From Haplomitrium mnioides (taxonomy: Eukaryota > Marchantiophyta > Haplomitriopsida > Calobryales): a DNA stretch of 21,678 bases. The notes beneath the pieces are model-generated. The model had not been told where the DNA came from, ran no database searches, and was given only the letters and a program-made list of their open reading frames with translations. Positions 1 to 9,761 of the stretch are shown piece by piece. Location of the stretch: positions 1 through 21,678 of the forward strand of contig JBNGIS010038948.1 in the NCBI GenBank assembly GCA_049999725.1. The letters run 5' to 3'. Position 1 is the first letter of the stretch; each line of letters begins with the position of its first letter. The position numbers and the translations under genes are program-made.

Positions 1-1689
1 ATATGCTTCGTTGAACTATGAAATATTTTTAAATGCTGGAACCTTTTTGAAAGCTCATGTTCACTTTTGATTGCATGGATTTTCAACTACAAGTGAAAGC
101 TTCCTTCTTTCTTGACGTTTAAAATAAAGCTCCTAAATCCATGCAATGTTTTGTTTTCTTTGTTTTTGTGTTTACCATTGCAAACTCATTCCCTTGACTT
201 CTAGTCCCCTTGGGTTTTTTCTTTATGTTTTGTAATTTTTTTCCAACAAAAAAGTTTGAAAGAGCACCATATGTACGCGCGCTTAGAGTTTGTGGAATCA
301 AACATATTTCAAAATAGTTTCTTGTAACGTGTGTTTGAACTTTTGGGCTTAGAACTATAGTAAATGATAAATGCAATTTTTTGATGAAAACTTACTATAA
401 TTTTTATGCTTTTCATCAAATTTGAGTTTTCCAATATTTTCATAAAAACTAATAATATTGATTGATTTTGCATAACAAAATTGACTTTCGCTCTAATAGA
501 TTTGTTGAAACGACAAAAAAAATACAAAAAACTCACGTACTTTTTGTTTTTTTTAAATAACCTCAAATTTTATGTTTTTTTAATTAAAAATCATAATTTT
601 TTGCAAAAAAAAAGTTTCTGTTTTGAGTAGCTTGTTCATGGTTCAAAGCCACGGTTGTTCAAAGTCTACTAAATATAAGCCCTCAATACAAAACATATTG
701 GAATTCTCCACTGTTTACTCCAAATATTCTCACACAAAACACTCTTACTCTCACCTTTCTAACTCTCAACAAATCACTCTTCAAGTACTTGCTCTCTAAT
801 GAGTCTTCAAAGTAGCTCCTCCAAGCGCTTCTCCAATGGTCTATCACAACTCCAAAGTCTCAAGTCTAAAATGAAAACAAGTCCTAACTCAAGCTCCTCT
901 CCTCTCTTCTCCTCCTCTTTATGTACTAGTCTAGATAGTTACTAAGAGTAAAATTAAACATTTTATCACCTTAGGTAAGGAATCCATAGTGATGATCTCT
1001 CTAATTATTAAATCCTAAAAGTGTTCCTCAAGTATCTCCACCTGTTGTTTTCTTCTTCAAGAAGAAGCTTCTCATTTGGAACTTCTCTTGTCAAAGAATC
1101 TCAACAATTGATCCAAGTATTTTACACCTCATATTTGTCCCTACAAACAATTCCTAAGATGATACTTTGAGTTTCTCTCAAAGAATAAGTCAAAGAACAA
1201 ATTGACTTTTCTTGACTTTTCTCCTCTTCAATCTATTCTAGAAGAATCTCTATAAAGTCTTTAATACTTATTCAATTTTCTTGTACTATACCTTGTTGGA
1301 AAGCTTGTCAAGTAAAATTTCTACTTATATAATAATATTTTTATTTTATAATCCTTAAATTCTTTCTGTTTTGACTTTTCTGCATACCACTTTTGTAACT
1401 TTGACCAATTATAACTTCCGATTTTCAAGAGCTTTTTTACTTCTAGAAACTTTTACTAGTTACTTGAGCAATATTATATTTCCTTATAAAGTATCAGCTT
1501 TTAAACATTTGTAATATAAGCACAATTTACTCTGTACTCAAATCTACACATATTGAAGAAAACCGATCAAATATAAGTTTCTCCTAATAACTTCTAAGTC
1601 TTCTCCATACTTCATCACAATATATCCCATTCTTTGACAATGTTCTAATCATGTTGAAATTCTCTCAAACCATCTCATGCCTACACAAA
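1..1689. other. AT-rich intergenic DNA, no gene recognised
   Basis: No translation in any frame resembles a known protein. The stretch is AT-rich with T and A homopolymer runs, densest around 540-620. At about 670 there is a TATA-like AAATATAAG followed by a C/T-rich tract (about 680-930) that would suit a promoter and leader of an unrecognised LTR or gene, but no matching repeat copy or coding sequence follows. Short open stretches here have no family signature and look like chance. Confidence 0.6.
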
Positions 1690-2022
1690 TCACAAGCCAC
1701 TGTTGCAAGCAATCCCTTTGGAAAATATGACAAGATGCGACCACAAATGGGAATACCAATTGCAACTCTTTGATATCAAGCTATAATATAAGCCTAAAAG
1801 GTTCCACATTATTTCTAATACATTTTCACGTAGTCCAGATCATCAAGTAAATACAATGGAGGCGATAAACATTAGTATATTACATTTGGATGAGGCAACC
1901 AGTGGAAGTTATTGCTAGAATTTACAAGAAAATGATTGTTTTTGTCTTGTTCGAGCACAATTGGTTGTAAAAGATAGTGAGTATCATTTTTTCCATTTCA
2001 AATTGTAATAGTAAAAGCATGA
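1690..2022 (+). mobile_element. Truncated Ty3/gypsy pol fragment (RNase H end to integrase start)
   Basis: This stretch is a diverged copy of about 15610-15910 in gypsy element 2. Shared protein landmarks are QLQLFDIKL, then HQVNTMEA, NISILHL and the region before the integrase zinc finger. In gypsy elements this is the linker between RNase H and integrase. The fragment carries stop codons (for example after the SGSYC-like position) and indels. It ends where the LTR at 2023 begins, so gypsy element 1 either inserted into it or was joined to it by rearrangement. Its other half is not seen in the window. Confidence 0.8.
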
Positions 2023-2436
2023 TGTTGTGATATTTACAAGAAAATAGAGAGGAGTGAAGGAAGTAGTAAAGGGTTATTTTCAGGGTTGAATTGAGATAAG
2101 ATTACTTGATTTTGAAGCTACTTTTAGATCTTTTAGGGTTGAAACTAGAAGTGACTTTTAAGTGAGCAATTTTAAGGTTGAAAATAGAAGTTACTTCTAA
2201 GTGATCAATTCTAGAGTTGAAATTGGAAGTGACTTGTAAGTGAAGAAAGAGGGGATGACATATTCTTCTCTTGTATAAATAGGAGGGTTTCATAGCCTCA
2301 CTTCTCATTCAAGAGTTCCTCTCAAATCACTTAGGTTCTTTGGTTTCTTGGCTTATTGGCATTTGGTTGAAGAACTCTATTTGAGTTCACTATGAGTTCT
2401 TACTCATTTGGATTTGGTTCTTGAGTTCTTTTATAT
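2023..2436 (+). repeat. 5' LTR of gypsy element 1
   Basis: It begins TGTTGTGATA, like the LTR at 12610 (TGTTGTAATA), and ends just before a tRNA-Met type primer binding site. It shares long blocks with 11948-12268 and 12610-12979: the GAAGTGACTTGTAAGTGA motif, a TATA box (TATAAAT at 2274-2280), then CACTTCTCATTC and GAACTCTATT. Upstream of the TATA box it holds three copies of a 39-bp repeat (about 2135-2250). No undamaged 3' partner is found next to the internal region. Confidence 0.85.
2274..2280 (+). promoter_or_regulatory. LTR TATA box
   Basis: TATAAAT sits within a context conserved in all three gypsy LTR copies (TCTCTTGTATAAA; the others are near 12089 and 12788). The conservation and the downstream conserved leader support this as the retroelement promoter. 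Activity is inferred only. Confidence 0.6.
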
Positions 2437-2448
2437 TGGTATAAGAGC
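2437..2448 (+). other. Primer binding site of gypsy element 1
   Basis: TGGTATAAGAGC matches the classical plant initiator-Met PBS TGGTATCAGAGC at 11 of 12 bases. It lies immediately after the LTR and about 30 bases before the Gag start, as expected. Confidence 0.85.
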
Positions 2449-2475
2449 TACAACTCTTTTTTGGTGGTGAGTTAC

Positions 2476-3467
2476 ATGGAGAATCAGAAGGTGATGGTTC
2501 AAGCAATGCAACAACAACTTGAGCATCTTTCACGCCTTTTCGAAGTGAGAATGAAAGAAAGAGCAACTTTTTTAGAAGAAGAGAGTTGTGGGCGATTTCC
2601 AATGCCAAAAGCATATGATGAGAAGATGGTTTGTGGTGTATCTAAGAACTTCATATTTGATTGTGAGCAATATTTTAAAGCTACAAGCATTCGAAAGATG
2701 GTCAACAAATTTTATTTGCGAGAAGTTAATTCGAAGAACTTGCAAAGACTTGGTGGAGATAGCAAGTAGAACAAGCACAACGTGGATTTTTTGCTCTTAT
2801 TATTCATAGGTGTGAATTTAAATGAGCAATGATTTCAAGATTTAGGGTTGTAAATGCTTCAAAAGTAGCAAGAGATTGATCGGCCGAATCGAAGCAACTT
2901 GGTACATTGAGAAGCTATATTGCACATTTTCAAGATACAATTACGCAAATTCTTGATATAAGAGAAGAAGAAGCATTAGATGGTTCTGTTCGGGGTATAA
3001 AGCCTCGAAAAATAATGGAAGTTACAATGAGAGAGCATGATAAATTACAAGAAGAAATGTGCATGACACAGCGGCATGACTCATTGCTTTTTTCTACACA
3101 AGCTAAGTTGTGTCCTCAACCATTTGAGCAATGTACTCAAAACTTTGCAAGCTTTAATGGAATTAAATTTTCTACAAGAATTCAAGGTACTTTATTTCAT
3201 TTGTATGGTATGATTGAGAAGCACTCTTGTAGAATGTTAGTGGATAGTGGAAGTTTTGAAAATTTTATGTCACTATGTTTTGCTAAAATAGTCAAAACAA
3301 AATTTAGGCCTGCAAAGAAGAGTGTTGTGACTATGGAAGATGGCCAAAAGCATAACGTATTTTTCTCTAAAAAGTCATTCCTTCTACGAAGTGGAAAAGA
3401 GTATATAAAATCTATGCAATTTGTTATTGCACTTGTACAATTTGAGATCATTTTAAGGTTACATTAG
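2476..3467 (+). pseudogene. Gypsy element 1 Gag and protease, broken
   Basis: The Gag start MENQKVMVQAMQQQ follows the PBS, and the ATG at 2476 is chosen because it lies in the LTR-PBS-ATG order. The first frame closes at 2769. Gag continues in other frames to the open stretch 2907-3467, where LRSYIAHFQDTITQI and the following acidic region match the C-terminal half of Gag. In that stretch Gag runs straight into an aspartic protease with LVDSGSFENFM, so the active-site DSG is kept. Compared with gypsy 2, the zinc-knuckle region between them (about 200 bp) is deleted, fusing Gag to protease. Frameshifts and stops make it non-functional. Confidence 0.85.
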
Positions 3468-4775
3468 CGTGAAGATCAATATGTTGAATTTGATTGAACA
3501 AAACAACAAATAAAGTTACCTAACAAGTTAAGAAATATTTTTTGAGGTGTTCGACACCGTTGGTGAAGAAGCCAAAATTAGTTGAGCATATCAATTCAAT
3601 AGAGCAAGAGTTTCTTATCTTTACTATTTGGATCAAGCCAATCATGGACTTGAGTAAGGAGGGAGGAAAAAGTACGTCTACCTCAATGATAGATGATACT
3701 TTGAAGGAATTGTGTACTTGTTTTCGAAGGATTTGCCAAAGGAGTTACCAGATGATCGAAGAACGTCTTTTCCGATTAAGTTGATGTTACAAAATACTTC
3801 TTATAATTGACCTATATATTGGTTATCACCACAAGAATAAGAGAAACTTTGAAAGACATTCACGAATCTTCTTGAGAAGGATTTCATTCAACATAATACA
3901 TCGCTTTGGCGAGCTTTGATGTTCTTTGTACTGAAGAAAGATGGTGGATTTCAACTTTGTATAGATTTTCGAGGCTTGAACATTCAAATAGTAAAGAATG
4001 CCCATCTTCTATCTCATATTGATGATTTGTTGGATCAATTGAGTGGTGCACGATTCTTCTCTAAGTTGGATATTCGAAGTGGTTATTGGTAAGATCCTAT
4101 CAAGCCAATAGATGTAATAAAGACAACTTTTTGTACAAGGTGTAGTGATTTTGAGTGGAAGGTTCTTACATTTGGCCTTGCCAATGCTCCGACAATATTC
4201 GTGGATTAAATGCATCGCATTTTTTACGATTTATTGAACAAGTTGGTGTTTATTTTTGGATGATATCCTCATCTTTAGCAAGAGTGAAGTTGAGCATCAT
4301 GAGCATCTCAAAGAAGTATTGCAAAGACAATGCAATTGGAAGTTTTATTGCAAAAAGTCTAAGTGTGAGTTTTTGAAGTAAGAGGTGATTTACCTATGAC
4401 ATAAAGTGTCTACCAAGGGTATTAAAATAGAGAAAGAGAAAATAAAAGCTATTAAATAGTGGCCAACACCAAATAATGCGAAGGATGTTCGAGTTATCAA
4501 TGGATTGGCAAATTTTTATCCAAGATTCATCCATTACTATGCTCATATTGTTGCACCGCTTACGGGTCTGCTAGGCAATGAGGCAAAGTTTCAATGGACA
4601 ACCAAAGCTCAAGAGGCATTCCAACAACTCAAGGATGCAATGTTTTCTTGTCTAACTCTACAACCATATGATCCAAAGGCACGTTGTACAGTTGATTTTG
4701 ATGGCTCTAATTTGCTACTGGAGTAGTGTTACAACAAGAGTTTGAGGATGCAATCCTTGATGTTCATGAATGAAA
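3468..4775 (+). pseudogene. Gypsy element 1 reverse transcriptase and partial RNase H, broken
   Basis: RT motifs appear in order. KKDGGFQLCIDFRGLN is near 3940, HIDDLLDQLSGARFFSKLDI (first catalytic Asp) near 4015-4070, FGLANAPT near 4175, and the catalytic LDDILIFSKSEVEH near 4255-4300. At 4505-4725 NFYPRFIHYYAHIVAPLTGL leads into the RNase H start DFDGSN, where homology fades at about 4775. Stops and at least two frameshifts lie between these blocks. It keeps the LDD box that gypsy 2 has lost. The rest of RNase H, integrase and chromodomain are absent, replaced by the minus-strand copia element. Confidence 0.88.
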
Positions 4776-4809
4776 GTCAAAGAGAAGGAAAAAAAAAGCA
4801 ATTATTGTT

Positions 4810-5946
4810 TGCTTCTTTGTTGTAATTTAAATAGTATTCGCAAACCAAGCCCTTGAGTATGCACAATGTGCAGAGCAAGTGGAAATGGTTTGGTGAAGAT
4901 ATTTTCTCTGTTATCTTTACTTGCTATCTATTGGACATTTATTTTGTCACCTTGTTTCTCATGGGTGTAAAAGAATTTAGGGGCAATGTGCTTAATCATG
5001 TCACCCTTGATAAAACCTTGAGCAATTTGGTCAACGCACGGTCGATTGTCCTTGCACATTATTGTAAGGGACTAAAGCATAGGCTGGCCCGTATTGATGT
5101 TGATATGATCAATGAGTTGTCGGAGCCATATACATTCCCTACTAGCCTCATTGATTGCTATGATTTCTACATGGTTCATCGAGGTAGTTGTAATTGTCTA
5201 ATTGGTGCTTTTCCATGAGATAACAGTGCTTCCTTTAAAGAAGACGTATCCTATTTGAGACTTTATGTCATCAGAATCAGATAAATATCCAGCGTCAGCA
5301 TAACCGACAATATCATTTGTTGTATTTCTGGGGAAGAAGAGTCCCATGTCTTTTGTACCTTTTAGGTATCAAAAAATGCGTTTGAGTCCATTTTAGTGGC
5401 AAATGGTGGGCTGGGAGCTGTGCCTTGCGAGCATGTTCACTACAAAAGATATATCAGGTCTAGTCTGATTTCCAAGGTACATGAGGGATCTTATTGCTAA
5501 AAGATATGGTTTTCTTGATCCCAGAGATTGTTCATGTTCTTTTCGCTTTCCAAACATGTCCTTGGTAGGGTCCAAAGATCTCATTTCTATGGGAGTGCTC
5601 ATTGGATGAGCATTGTCCATATTGAATTGTTTGAGAATCTTGGCCGTATATGTGGACTGGTGGATCAGAATCCCATCAAGCGGATGCTCAAACTGGATGC
5701 CAAGACAAAGATCAAGTTCTCTGGTGTCTCATATTTCAAATATGTCTTTCAGTTTGGCAATTGTGCTGGCAACTAGAGTTTTTGTGCCAAAAATATTTAT
5801 GTTATCTACATAAAGTGCAACTATGACGTATTCAGAGCCTTGATGTTTCATGAACAAGCATGGAGCAATGTCATCATTTGTAAAGTTCAGTGCTATCAAC
5901 TCTTATTGGAATCTCTGGTACCAATTTCTCCCACTCTATTTAAGCC
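4810..5946 (-). pseudogene. Copia RT C-terminal half and RNase H
   Basis: From 5946 downward the translation reads YGLK, stop, SGRNWYQRF, which matches the plant copia motif YGLKQSGRMWYNRL with a probable CAG to TAG stop. The RT active site reads LYVDNINIFG, so the YVDD box has become YVDN. Further on are DLCLGIQFEH, GILIHQSTY, STPIEMRSLDPTKD, RPDISFVVNMLARHSS, and RNase H with GYADAGYLSD, ISWKS, HVEIIAINEASRECIWL and CKDN. The end reads KHIAPKFFYTHE and IFTKPFP. The RNase H acidic residues are still recognisable. At least seven stops interrupt an otherwise continuous frame. Damage is mostly point mutation. Confidence 0.92.
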
Positions 5947-6154
5947 CATATATCAATTTTAGGACTTGAACTACCATTTGTGTGTCTGATTGATCGATTG
6001 GTGATCCAGATGGATTAATAGAATGCTTTGCCAACTTCACATTTTCATGTGGCATACTTTGATAGTGAGGGACACAAGGTCCACTCTGTTGTTGCTCATG
6101 CAGCTTGTATGTATTTGGGACTATAGGTCTTGTGCAGCTCTGTGTGCTCAGCAA

Positions 6155-6290
6155 ATGCGTTGGCTGGACTAAAGGTCCTTTGAAATGATGCTTGCTCAGC
6201 AAATGCGTTGGCTGGAGTAAAGGTCATTTGAAATGTTTCTTGCTTAGCGAATGCGATAGCTGGACTAAAGATCATTTGAAATCACTATGC
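6155..6290. repeat. 48-bp tandem repeat, three copies
   Basis: TTGGCTGGACTAAAGGTC-like blocks begin at about 6161, 6209 and 6257, exactly 48 bp apart, each followed by CATTTGAAAT and a GCTCAGCAAATGCG-like segment. On the minus strand it encodes KHHFKGPLVQPTHLLS, and two of the three copies have a stop replacing Gly. Confidence 0.88.
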
Positions 6291-6394
6291 AACTTGCTTT
6301 CCATCATTTAGCATTGTCTTTTCGACATAAGTACTAAAGGTCCTTTATGAATTGGTAGAGGCGTTTTCTAGACAGAAGATCCTTTCATTTGTTG

Positions 6395-6670
6395 GCCATT
6401 GAGAACAAAAGGTTCTTTTCCCAGATTGAGGTCTTTGTAGACAGAAGGTCCATTCTGAATCATTGGGCCTCTGTGGACTAAAGGTCCATTTTCATAGTGC
6501 ATATCATGAGGGACAAAAGGTCTAACCTCAGAATTTAGGCATCGAGAGACAAAAGGTCCAATCTCAGTATGTGGATCATGAGAGACAAAAGGTATAATCT
6601 CAGTATTTGGGCCATGAGAGACAAAAGGTCCAATCTCAGTATTTGGGCCGTTTGGGACTAAAGGTCCATA
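6395..6670. repeat. 36-bp tandem repeat, degenerate
   Basis: On the plus strand the unit reads roughly GAGACAAAAGGTCCAATCTC followed by AGTATTTGGGCCAT. It recurs about every 36 bp with four close copies (about 6545-6670) and more diverged ones to the left. It encodes the 12-residue GPFVSH unit on the minus strand. Confidence 0.85.
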
Positions 6671-6710
6671 TGCACTGTGGTTGTTCTCCCTCTGAATGTG
6701 AAATGCCATT

Positions 6711-6995
6711 CTTGATATGAGTTCGAGGGGTGCTTTCATAAAAATTTGGGTGTCCAGAGTACCATATAAGTAGGCAATGATGATGTCCATGACGTGCATG
6801 GTAAGATGACGTTGAATAGCAAATGTTATCATGTATCTGTAAGTAATAGTGTCCATAACAAGTGATTATATGAGATCATAATCATGTCTAAGAATCTAAG
6901 TGTATCTTTTGGCCACTAATCTTGCCTTGTATTGTGTGACATCACCTTTTGCATTATATTTGCGAACAAAAATAAATCTGTAATCTGTCAGTTGC
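6711..6995 (-). pseudogene. Copia RT N-terminal half
   Basis: From the right, FIFVRKYNAKGDVTQYKARL and VAKRYT match the start of copia RT. A segment with two stops follows where the family has QRPGIDYDETYSPV, and then MDTITYRYMITFAI. The first catalytic Asp lies in HVMDIIIAYLYGTLDTQIFM. The frame is the same as the downstream RT half. It stops matching at MKAPLEL, where the repeat insertion begins. Confidence 0.92.
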
Positions 6996-7858
6996 ATGTC
7001 AAGAGGTGCTCGCATAACAGATCCAAATACTTGTCGTTGTATGAGAGAGTCAAGTTCCAAATTTATTGTTTTCTCCCATTGGGTCCAATCCATTCTTGAT
7101 TGTGCTTCTTGTACAGACAAAGGATCATATGTATCATTGTCTATTGATTGTGATACAGAGAATGCAAATAAATCATCCGTAGTGGTGTGGGTTATGTCCC
7201 ATATTTGACTTGTATAAGAATAGTCAATTGCTATTTCATCATTGTCTATTGCAACGTGTAATGATGTTGGCTTGTTCTTTGAGCCTTTAGGTCTGCCACG
7301 CTTTGCTCTAAGCTGTATTTCAATGGTAGGTGCGTCGACTTTTTGAAGTCGTGCTAGGGCATTGGCAGCTTCAATATGTGATTTGGTGATGCTAGCTGCA
7401 TTGTTAAATGCATAAAGCATTTTGATTAATGTTTGTTGTAAATGGAAGAGTCGTCTGACTTTGGCATCGGATTGTCCATTTTGTTGGTCGAAGTCTAGTA
7501 GCAAGTGCCGGTGCCATATTAAGTTGTCCTCAGGTTTGGGTTGTACAACTTTGTTCTCTTCTATCAGATGTGGAAAAGATTCTTCAAAGAATTGACAATC
7601 TGCAAATCGAGACTTATTAAACACATCAGAGGTTGAGGGTTCAAGATATCGGATGATAGAAGAAAATTCAAAACCGATATATGCCTTTTTGATGTTGTGA
7701 TCCCATCTTTGTTTGGTGTGGTCCTAAGATTGGGACAAGTACGAGGAAACCAAATGTACGTAGATGTGATATATATGTCGGAATTCTCACTGCAAGTTGG
7801 TGTGGGGAATTTTTATCGAATGCAGATGGTCTCTAGCACAATAGAGATGTTGCGTGCA
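6996..7858 (-). pseudogene. Copia integrase C-terminal region and linker to RT
   Basis: The open frame starting at 7624 has SRFADCQFFEESFPHL, then WHRHLLLDFD, KSHIEAANALARL and KRGRPKGSKNKPT. The last is the basic GRPKGSK motif typical of plant copia polyproteins, and WTQWEKTINLELDSLIQ opens the RT region. 7625-7858 holds the preceding part (HLRTFG, TKMGSQHQKGIY, IIRYLEPSTSDVF) spread over two frames. It would act in cDNA integration and target binding. Both frameshifts and stops are present. Confidence 0.9.
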
Positions 7859-8386
7859 TCATTGCATGTCTCCAAATAGTGGTGAGGAGGTTTGTATTCT
7901 CTTAATAGCAGATTGTGCAATGCCATTTTGAAAATATACATGTGGAATTGTACATTGTATGCCTATGTCGGTAGATGTGCAGAAATCGTCAAAAGTTTGT
8001 GAGAAAATTCTCAAGCGTTGTCCACTCGCAGATTCTTGAGTGGGGTGGATAGGTCTACATACATCAACGTGGATTCTCTCGAGGAAGCGAGGAGTCATGA
8101 TTGTTGTTTTGTTGTGGGAAGGTCCAATTCTCAGTTTTCCTTGTGCGCATGCTAAGCATGGTGTATTCAAAGGGAGTGGATACACGTTCTATGGTATGCC
8201 CCTGCTGTCATTTTTTATACGGTAAAACATGTCTCGGTCAGGATGCCCTGGGCGGTTCTGGCATGTGAGAGTTGTGGAGACCGGTTTCGTGGAGACATGA
8301 TATGAATATATTTTTGTGGTGTACAGTTCAGGTGGTGATAGTGAGAATGATTCTCGTATGTCAAAGCTTGCTTCTATTGGGCTCAT
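7859..8386 (-). pseudogene. Copia integrase zinc-binding and catalytic core, damaged
   Basis: The zinc-binding part shows RPGHPDRDMFYRIKNDSRGIP (family RLGHP) and PCLACAQGKL (Cys pair). The core begins FLERIHVDVCRPIHP with the first catalytic Asp. About 60 residues are then missing, and the sequence resumes at VDNA, stop, EFS in a shifted frame (about 8010-8030) with the second Asp. SQTFDDFC follows in the main frame. The third catalytic position, normally NGLAES, reads NGIAQS, so Glu is replaced by Gln. An internal deletion, a frameshift and an active-site change together make it inactive. Confidence 0.88.
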
Positions 8387-8640
8387 GATATGGAGGACTT
8401 CAATTCCTTGAAAAGATCTGATTTGAATGTGAAACCATTTTGTCGTATATCCTGGAAGTTGATGAGGTTTCTGGTTGCTGTAGGTGCATAAATTGTAGAT
8501 TTGGTATCTAGTCTAGTTCCATTTGGAAATAGTATGGTTGCTGGACGATGTCTTTCTTCAATTTGATTGTGGCTGAAAATTGTTGTCATATGCTTGGAAG
8601 AAGGTTTGATAGAGGAGAAGTATTTTCGGTCTTGCTATAT
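8387..8640 (-). pseudogene. Copia protease / pre-integrase region
   Basis: TTIFSHNQIEERHRPATILF followed by PNGTRLDTKSTIYAP, TRNLINFQDIRQNGF corresponds to the plant copia stretch where GSGRATIILPNGT and RNLLSFKDIRLNGY are typical. It lies between the aspartic protease core and the integrase zinc finger. A clear DTGAS-type active site was not located, although GSSHTI-like residues at about 8655 may be its remnant. It is in a different frame from the integrase, so a frameshift lies near 8385. Confidence 0.75.
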
Positions 8641-8819
8641 GGTGTGCGAAGATCCACTGTCTACAATGCAAGTTATTTCATAGTTGTTTTTCTGGTTTGA
8701 CAAATATGAATAAGTCATAAGACTTTCAGGATATAGATTGGATTGAGGGTATAAATTCATGCTTGTTAGTTCTAATAAGTTTCCCTGCATCTCGTGGTTG
8801 TGAGGTTTGATGCTCTAGT

Positions 8820-8900
8820 TGTATAGTCACGCTAGGTGCGTTGGTACTCTGCAAGTGGGCTGGGTGTGACCACATGTGCCACATCGATTGTAGGTTGTTT
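8820..8900 (-). pseudogene. Copia Gag zinc knuckle, first Cys lost
   Basis: The minus strand reads TYNRCGTCGHTQPTCRVPTH, then LA, stop, LYN, stop, SIK. The family pattern is CYRCGxxGHWSRTCRTPKHL followed by LYQxSIK. Relative to CX2CX4HX4C the first Cys is Tyr (codon TAC), while the second Cys, the His and the last Cys remain. It would bind RNA during packaging. It shares the frame of the protease region. Confidence 0.85.
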
Positions 8901-8989
8901 GGGGCTAGCACGAATGAGAGTGAGTTTGTTGGCCTCTATGAGATTGTCTGCTACCTCTGTTGTTCCATGTGCGTTGTGAAACACGTTTT

Positions 8990-9761
8990 GGTGTCATCGA
9001 TGTGTGACGTTTGTTATGTCAATCCCTGTTATTGGGGGTCGAGAGTTGATTGGTGGTCTGATGGGTGGTGCTCCCTCTAAATTTGGAGAATCCCCTTCCT
9101 CTACCTCTTGAGAGATTTCTGTTTCTGGATATGAGGTACAGCCCAGTCCCTGTAAAGTGTGATTCAGGGTTCTGTGAGGGAGCGCCAGACCTTGGGGGTT
9201 CTTTGAATTTTCCATGAGGAGTAATTGATGCTCTTCAACTAGTAGCATGTATGCTATGAGTTCAGAGTATCGAGTGAATCACATATTGCGATATTGTGAT
9301 GCTAAAATGAGATTGCTCACAAGAAAAATCAATAGAGTTTTCTCTATCTGTTCTTCATCAGTCACGGCGTGGCCATAGATTGCTAGTTTTGAGACAATGT
9401 AAAATAGTTTGATGTTGTAATTTACTATGGATGTATGGTCCTGAACTAAAAGATTAATCTAATCGTGTCTCGCTGCAGGGAGCAATATGCTTGTCAAATG
9501 GTCAAATCTAAGTTTAAGTTCTTCTCATAATAGATGGGAACTGTGATCATTCAATTATTGGAGTCTCAAGGGTTCCACCAGGTGGTGTCTGATTAAGATG
9601 AGGGCTCTGGTTGCATTACATGGGGTGATATTATCATCCGTGTTGATGATTTCACGGATACCCTTGGATGTTAAATAGGTTGTGACGTCTAGTGACCACG
9701 ACAAATAGTTGGGGCCATCCAATCTCAAAGCTTGGAATTTCATAGATTCTATAGATGCCAT
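8990..9761 (-). pseudogene. Copia Gag
   Basis: The start MASIESMKFQALRLDGPNYL at 9761 is the usual plant copia Gag opening, followed by SWSLDVTTYLTSKGI. Continuing in one frame through several stops are LIRHHLVEPLRLQ, ELKLRFDHL, LLPAARHD, VTDEEQIEKTLLIFLVSN, ASQYRNM and YSELIAYMLLVEEHQLLLME. Each block corresponds to conserved Gag segments (RHHL, RFDH, TxEDMLEKTxxTF, QYRExGFxxYSELI). Length to the zinc knuckle is near normal. Several in-frame stops (for example after RLRLQ) inactivate it. Confidence 0.92.

Larger units (their letters stand above)
5950..6710 (-). repeat. GPxV repeat insertion within copia RT
   Basis: Between the RT motif LYGTLDTQIFMKAPLEL (about 6735) and YGLK (5946), plant copia proteins normally have only about 20-30 residues. 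Here about 250 codons intervene, in the same frame. They are built from degenerate units ending in GPLV, GPFV, GPSV or similar. About 6395-6670 has a 36-bp (12-residue) period, clearest as NTEIGPFVSHGP. 6155-6290 has a separate 48-bp (16-residue) unit. About fifteen GPxV-like motifs can be counted. The frame carries a few stops (for example at 6368-6370). The insertion would separate RT subregions, so it either arose after the element died or formed a loop. Confidence 0.8.

Noticed and set aside
4853-5218. Plus-strand 121-codon open frame
   Set aside because: It is antisense to copia RNase H, whose minus-strand translation matches the family throughout.
6395-6670. 36-bp repeat as a CRISPR-like array
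   Set aside because: Contiguous degenerate units in a copia reading frame encode a 12-residue motif; there are no spacers.
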